The notes beneath the pieces are model-generated. The model searched no databases. It was given only the letters and a program-made list of their open reading frames with translations, and was not told where the DNA came from. 64,000 nucleotides of DNA, taken from assembly GCA_024231975.1 (NCBI GenBank), contig JAAEQB010000091.1, forward strand, positions 35,026 through 99,025. Reading direction: 5' to 3'. A program made the position numbers and the translations under genes. Shown piece by piece: positions 61,408 through 64,000 of this stretch. Numbering within the stretch: position 1 is the first letter of the stretch; each line of letters begins with the position of its first letter. The DNA is from Allobosea sp. GTDB lineage: Bacteria > Pseudomonadota > Alphaproteobacteria > Rhizobiales > Beijerinckiaceae.

Positions 61408-61881
61408 TCACCGCGCTCTTTTTCCAGCAGGCCGAAGCGGAAACCGTTCCGGATCATCGTTCCAAGGATCGAACACCACCGCGCCGGTCGCGCCGACATC
61501 CCTGGTGTTGCGTGTCACGAGATAGAGATCGTGCTCGATCGCGGTCGCCGCCAGTATCGTGTCGATGACCGGCGGCGGATGTCCGCTTGCCCGCCTGATC
61601 TCTCCCGACATCCGCCCCCATGCCAGCACGACCGGGTTGCTGACGCCGAGCATCCGATCCTGGAACCGGTGCGCCAGGGCGTCGCGGGCGGCCTTGTATC
61701 TAGGCCGGTCGGGATGATCGGCAGTGAGATTATGAATCCCCTTGTCGTATTCGGCCAGCGTCAGGATGCTGATGTAGAAGCTGTTCTCGGGCTGGTCGCG
61801 CGCCCATTCCTTGACCGACGGCGCGCCGTTGGGATTGATCAGCGCGGCGACGACATTTGTGTCCAGAAGCCAGCCTTTCAA
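61408..61881 (-). CDS. vapC: VapC-type PIN-domain toxin
   Basis: 157 residues. PIN-domain acids occur in order: WLLDTNVVAAL (Asp7), ILTLAEYDKGI (Glu), VIDTILAATAIEHDL (Asp) and LVTRNTRDV. It is a site-specific endoribonuclease inhibited by the antitoxin encoded immediately upstream (ATGA overlap). Plasmid addiction module. Confidence 0.88.
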   Translation of the reverse strand: MKGWLLDTNVVAALINPNGAPSVKEWARDQPENSFYISILTLAEYDKGIHNLTADHPDRPRYKAARDALAHRFQDRMLGVSNPVVLAWGRMSGEIRRASGHPPPVIDTILAATAIEHDLYLVTRNTRDVGATGAVVFDPWNDDPERFPLRPAGKRAR

Positions 61882-62165
61882 AGTTCGACGTCCCGCCCGA
61901 AATCCGGTTCGCGGGCTAAGTCGAGCCCGTCCAGATGCAGGCTCTCCATGAATTCGACGAAGGGCGCCTGCGGTATCTGCGGCACCAGGCGATCGAACTC
62001 CTCGACGCTCATGACCACAACTGCGTCATGTCCGCGTACGCTGACGCGCTGAGGACCATCCGTGCGGGCGTGACGCACAACTTCGCTGAAGCGCGCTTTT
62101 GCATCTTCGAGCTTCCATCGACCCTGGGGCAGTGCCTTGGCCATTCGCGCAGCTCTTTTCACCAT
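61878..62165 (-). CDS. vapB: Phd/YefM-type antitoxin of the VapC toxin
   Basis: 95 residues; ATG 62144 would give a shorter form. The Phd/YefM fold shows in WKLEDAKARFSEVVRHA, QRVSVRGHDAVVVMSVEEFDRL. The C-terminal tail (EFMESLHLDGLDLAREPDF) would block the VapC active site. It probably represses the operon through the palindrome at 62193. Confidence 0.85.
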   Translation of the reverse strand: MVKRAARMAKALPQGRWKLEDAKARFSEVVRHARTDGPQRVSVRGHDAVVVMSVEEFDRLVPQIPQAPFVEFMESLHLDGLDLAREPDFGRDVEL

Positions 62166-62192
62166 GAGATAGATCTAGTCAGATAGTCAGAA

Positions 62193-62205
62193 GATAGCGG
62201 CTATC
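62193..62205. promoter_or_regulatory. Palindromic operator candidate of vapBC
   Basis: GATAGC-G-GCTATC, 28 bases before the vapB start. CTATCT half-sites recur towards the gene. This fits autoregulation by the antitoxin. Confidence 0.5.
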
Positions 62206-62438
62206 GGGCTCCAGCGCCAGCCCCTGGAAGTAGATTGGATTGCGAGCGGTTGGCCGGCCATTCGATCGCGACCCGTCCCGGCCGACGGTCTGAGCCGGGA
62301 CGGCATCGGCTGCAACGGCTTTGCCGTCTTCCACTTCGTTCCAGCCCTTCGGGTGCAGCCGTCGCCTGGGCCCCCGGCTTTTCGACCTTCCGTGACGGGG
62401 GTCGCGATCGGAGCGACCTCCACGATGGAGGTTGGATT

Positions 62439-63365
62439 ATGAGCAGGTCAGAAGAAAAGCCGCGCGCGGATATCTATGCGCGGATCACCGACAGGATCGT
62501 CACCGATCTGGAGAAAGGCGTGCGCCCGTGGATGCAGCCATGGCGTTCAGGCAACGGCAGCGGCGGCGTGACACGACCACTGCGACACAACGGTTTGCCA
62601 TATAGCGGGATGAACGTGCTTTTGCTCTGGTCTGAGGCTGCGGCGCGCGGCTTCGCCTCCCCGTTCTGGATGACATTCAAGCAGGCGCTCGAACTCGGCG
62701 GCGTGGTCCGCAAAGGCGAGACCGGATCCATGGTTGTCTTCGCCAGCCGCTTCAAGAAAACCGAAACCGATTCCTCCGGCGACGCGGTCGATCGCGATAT
62801 TCCGTTCCTCAAATCCTACACGGTCTTCAACGCCGAGCAGATCGACCGCTTGCCCACACAGGATCACGGGCAGGATTCATCGCTGCGCGATCCGATCGAG
62901 CGGATCGACCATGCCGATCACTTCTTCGCCCAGACCGGCGCCGTCATCCGACATGGCGGCGATCGTGCCTACTACTGCCCCGCGACAGACCATATCCAGA
63001 TGCCGCCCTTTGCGACGTTTCGCGATGGAAGTTCCTATGTCGCGACTCTCAGCCATGAGGCGACGCATTGGACAGCAGCCTCCCATCGCGTGAACCGTGA
63101 TCTCAGCCGCTACGGCAAGGTTCGGAGCGAGCGGGCGCGCGAGGAGCTGGTCGCGGAACTCGGAAGCTGCTTTCTTTGCGCCGATCTCGGCATCGCGCCG
63201 GAGCTGGAGCCGCGTCCAGATCACGCCAGCTATCTCGCCTCCTGGCTCGAGGTTCTGTCGAACGACAAGCGCTTCATCTTTTCAGCCGCGGCGCATGCAC
63301 AGCGGGCCGTCGCCTATCTCCATGGGCTTCAGCCGCAGGCTGGCTTGATCGCGGAGGCTGCATGA
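62439..63365 (+). CDS. ardC: ArdC-type antirestriction protein
   Basis: 308 residues from ATG 62439 (GATGGAGG upstream). The N-terminal ssDNA-binding ArdC domain (ADIYARITDRIVTDLEKGVRPWMQPW, here split at residue 20; GLPYSGMNVLLLW) precedes a metallopeptidase with SHEATHWT (HExxH at about 206-210) and a second ligand region EELVAELGSCFLCADLGI. ArdC-type proteins protect incoming plasmid DNA from host restriction. Confidence 0.88.
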   Translation: MSRSEEKPRADIYARITDRIVTDLEKGVRPWMQPWRSGNGSGGVTRPLRHNGLPYSGMNVLLLWSEAAARGFASPFWMTFKQALELGGVVRKGETGSMVVFASRFKKTETDSSGDAVDRDIPFLKSYTVFNAEQIDRLPTQDHGQDSSLRDPIERIDHADHFFAQTGAVIRHGGDRAYYCPATDHIQMPPFATFRDGSSYVATLSHEATHWTAASHRVNRDLSRYGKVRSERAREELVAELGSCFLCADLGIAPELEPRPDHASYLASWLEVLSNDKRFIFSAAAHAQRAVAYLHGLQPQAGLIAEAA

Positions 63366-63718
63366 GTGGTCGAGCTCGATGATGCCGGAGCCAGTTCGGG
63401 AATTGTGGAGAGCGCTATCACCATGCGTTTCCCGGCTGTTTCCAGGGCCTGGCGTCCACTACGTCCTCAATGGGCATTTCTGACCGGAGGCCGTCGTCGC
63501 TGGCGCGCCGTCTCGCTCTCACACCTGCAACGGCCGTCCGCGACTTTCTTCCCCTGGGCCCTGCGGTCCCATTCCTCGCGAAGCAAGAAAGCCGCGCCCG
63601 GCCGTCCTTCACTGCGTTGCGGTCCCTTCAGGATGCAGGTCGATCGCCTCCGGTCTTTCGACTGCCATCGAGGCCGCGATGGGCGCAAGGCCTCGAGCAA
63701 CCAGAAGGAACTACGACA
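63366..63718. other. Gap without a supported gene
   Basis: 353 bases between ardC and the DUF736 gene. No coding frame or promoter stands out. AAGGAAC just before 63719 is a plausible ribosome-binding site. Confidence 0.4.
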
Positions 63719-63877
63719 ATGGCGATCATCGGCAGCTTCACCTCGAACGGCGACGGCTTCAACGGGACGATCAAGACCCTCAACCTCAACGTCAAAGCCA
63801 AGATGGTGCGCCCGGAGCGGCCATCCGAGAAGGGCCCAGCCTTCCGCATCCTCGCAGGCAATGTCGATTATGCGTAG
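63719..63877 (+). pseudogene. DUF736 gene truncated by an insertion
   Basis: DUF736 proteins are about 100 residues. Here the N-terminal half is intact (IIGSFTSNGDGFNGTIKTL, LNVKAKMV, GPAFRILAGNV) but a stop follows at residue 53, where the family would continue. The sequence becomes foreign at about 63866, which begins with repeated GATTATGCG motifs. So a mobile element probably entered the gene. Confidence 0.75.
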
Positions 63878-63953
63878 CGCGGGATTATGCGGAGTCGTCG
63901 GCCGGAAGCCGCGGTTTTCCGGGGTTCTGTTCGCTGTGTCGCTCCGCATAATC
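63866..63953. mobile_element. Probable end of a mobile element (continues past the window)
   Basis: GATTATGCG occurs at 63866 and 63883; GATTATGCGGAG (63883-63894) is inverted at 63942-63953 (CTCCGCATAATC). Repeated and inverted sub-terminal motifs like these occur at the ends of some tyrosine-recombinase elements such as RIT elements. The identity of the element cannot be decided because only 135 bases are visible. Confidence 0.45.
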
Positions 63954-64000
63954 TCGACCATCGAGCTGCGACTCGTCGCACGTTGTCCGCGGCCTTAAGC

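Noticed and set aside
1..64000. CRISPR arrays, tRNA or rRNA genes
   Set aside because: No regularly spaced direct repeats and no cloverleaf or rRNA-like stretch noticed on reading; absence is not proven without a dedicated scan.

Overview
This window reads as the replication and accessory region of a large repABC plasmid (or chromid) from an alphaproteobacterium, most likely order Hyphomicrobiales (Rhizobiales). The evidence is a complete repA-repB-repC operon with its antisense RNA, a DUF1403 / ScpB-like / RHE_PE00001-family gene set, GC-rich DNA with ATGA-type gene overlaps, an alphaproteobacterial LexA box (GAAC-N7-GAAC), and a block of plasmid-housekeeping DUF genes (DUF3991/toprim, DUF1419, DUF3085, DUF7007, DUF736). 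I cannot name a genus. No tRNA, rRNA or CRISPR array was seen, and no transfer (tra/virB) genes.

Layout. (1) 0-4.6 kb: repABC, two parS-like palindromes and a ctRNA, followed by small unknown genes. (2) 4.7-19.4 kb: a Xer-like integrase with a dif-like site beside it, then DUF1403, a ScpB-like gene and an RHE_PE00001 gene. This set is split between scpB and RHE_PE00001 by a TniA/TniB/TniQ transposition module and a nickel/cobalt-type metal-resistance cluster: two divergent operons around a CsoR/RcnR-type sensor. Two direct ~150-bp copies of the tniA-side transposon end (10981-11137 and 18080-18229) bracket the metal cluster. (3) 19.8-37.5 kb: a dense, partly AT-richer island of defence-type genes. 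It holds an ImmA/IrrE + PIN cluster, a three-gene operon (P-loop kinase / BpsA-like enzyme / unknown), an NLR-like STAND NTPase with a small partner, SIR2-HerA-DnaQ plus a CoiA-like nuclease, a HEPN-like gene, a T5orf172 GIY-YIG-type gene and an AbiE-type toxin-antitoxin pair. (4) 37.5-47.1 kb: an SOS mutagenesis island of divergent operons, uvrD-like / SRAP (frameshifted) / dinB and imuA-imuB-dnaE2, around one LexA box. (5) 47.1-64 kb: plasmid backbone genes including a 1701-residue methylase-helicase fusion, a second ParB, VapBC, an ArdC antirestriction protein, and a DUF736 gene cut off at the right edge by what looks like the end of a mobile element.

How it works together: RepABC and the integrase (probable multimer resolution) maintain the plasmid, and toxin-antitoxin pairs stabilise it. 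The metal cluster and the SOS mutasome offer stress tolerance to the host. The island at 19.8-37.5 kb should act against phages and competing plasmids, while ArdC and probably the methylase-helicase protect the plasmid from host restriction. The least understood parts, and the best candidates for an undescribed system, are the operon at 22853-24884, the cluster at 19808-22882, and the two genes added to SIR2-HerA.
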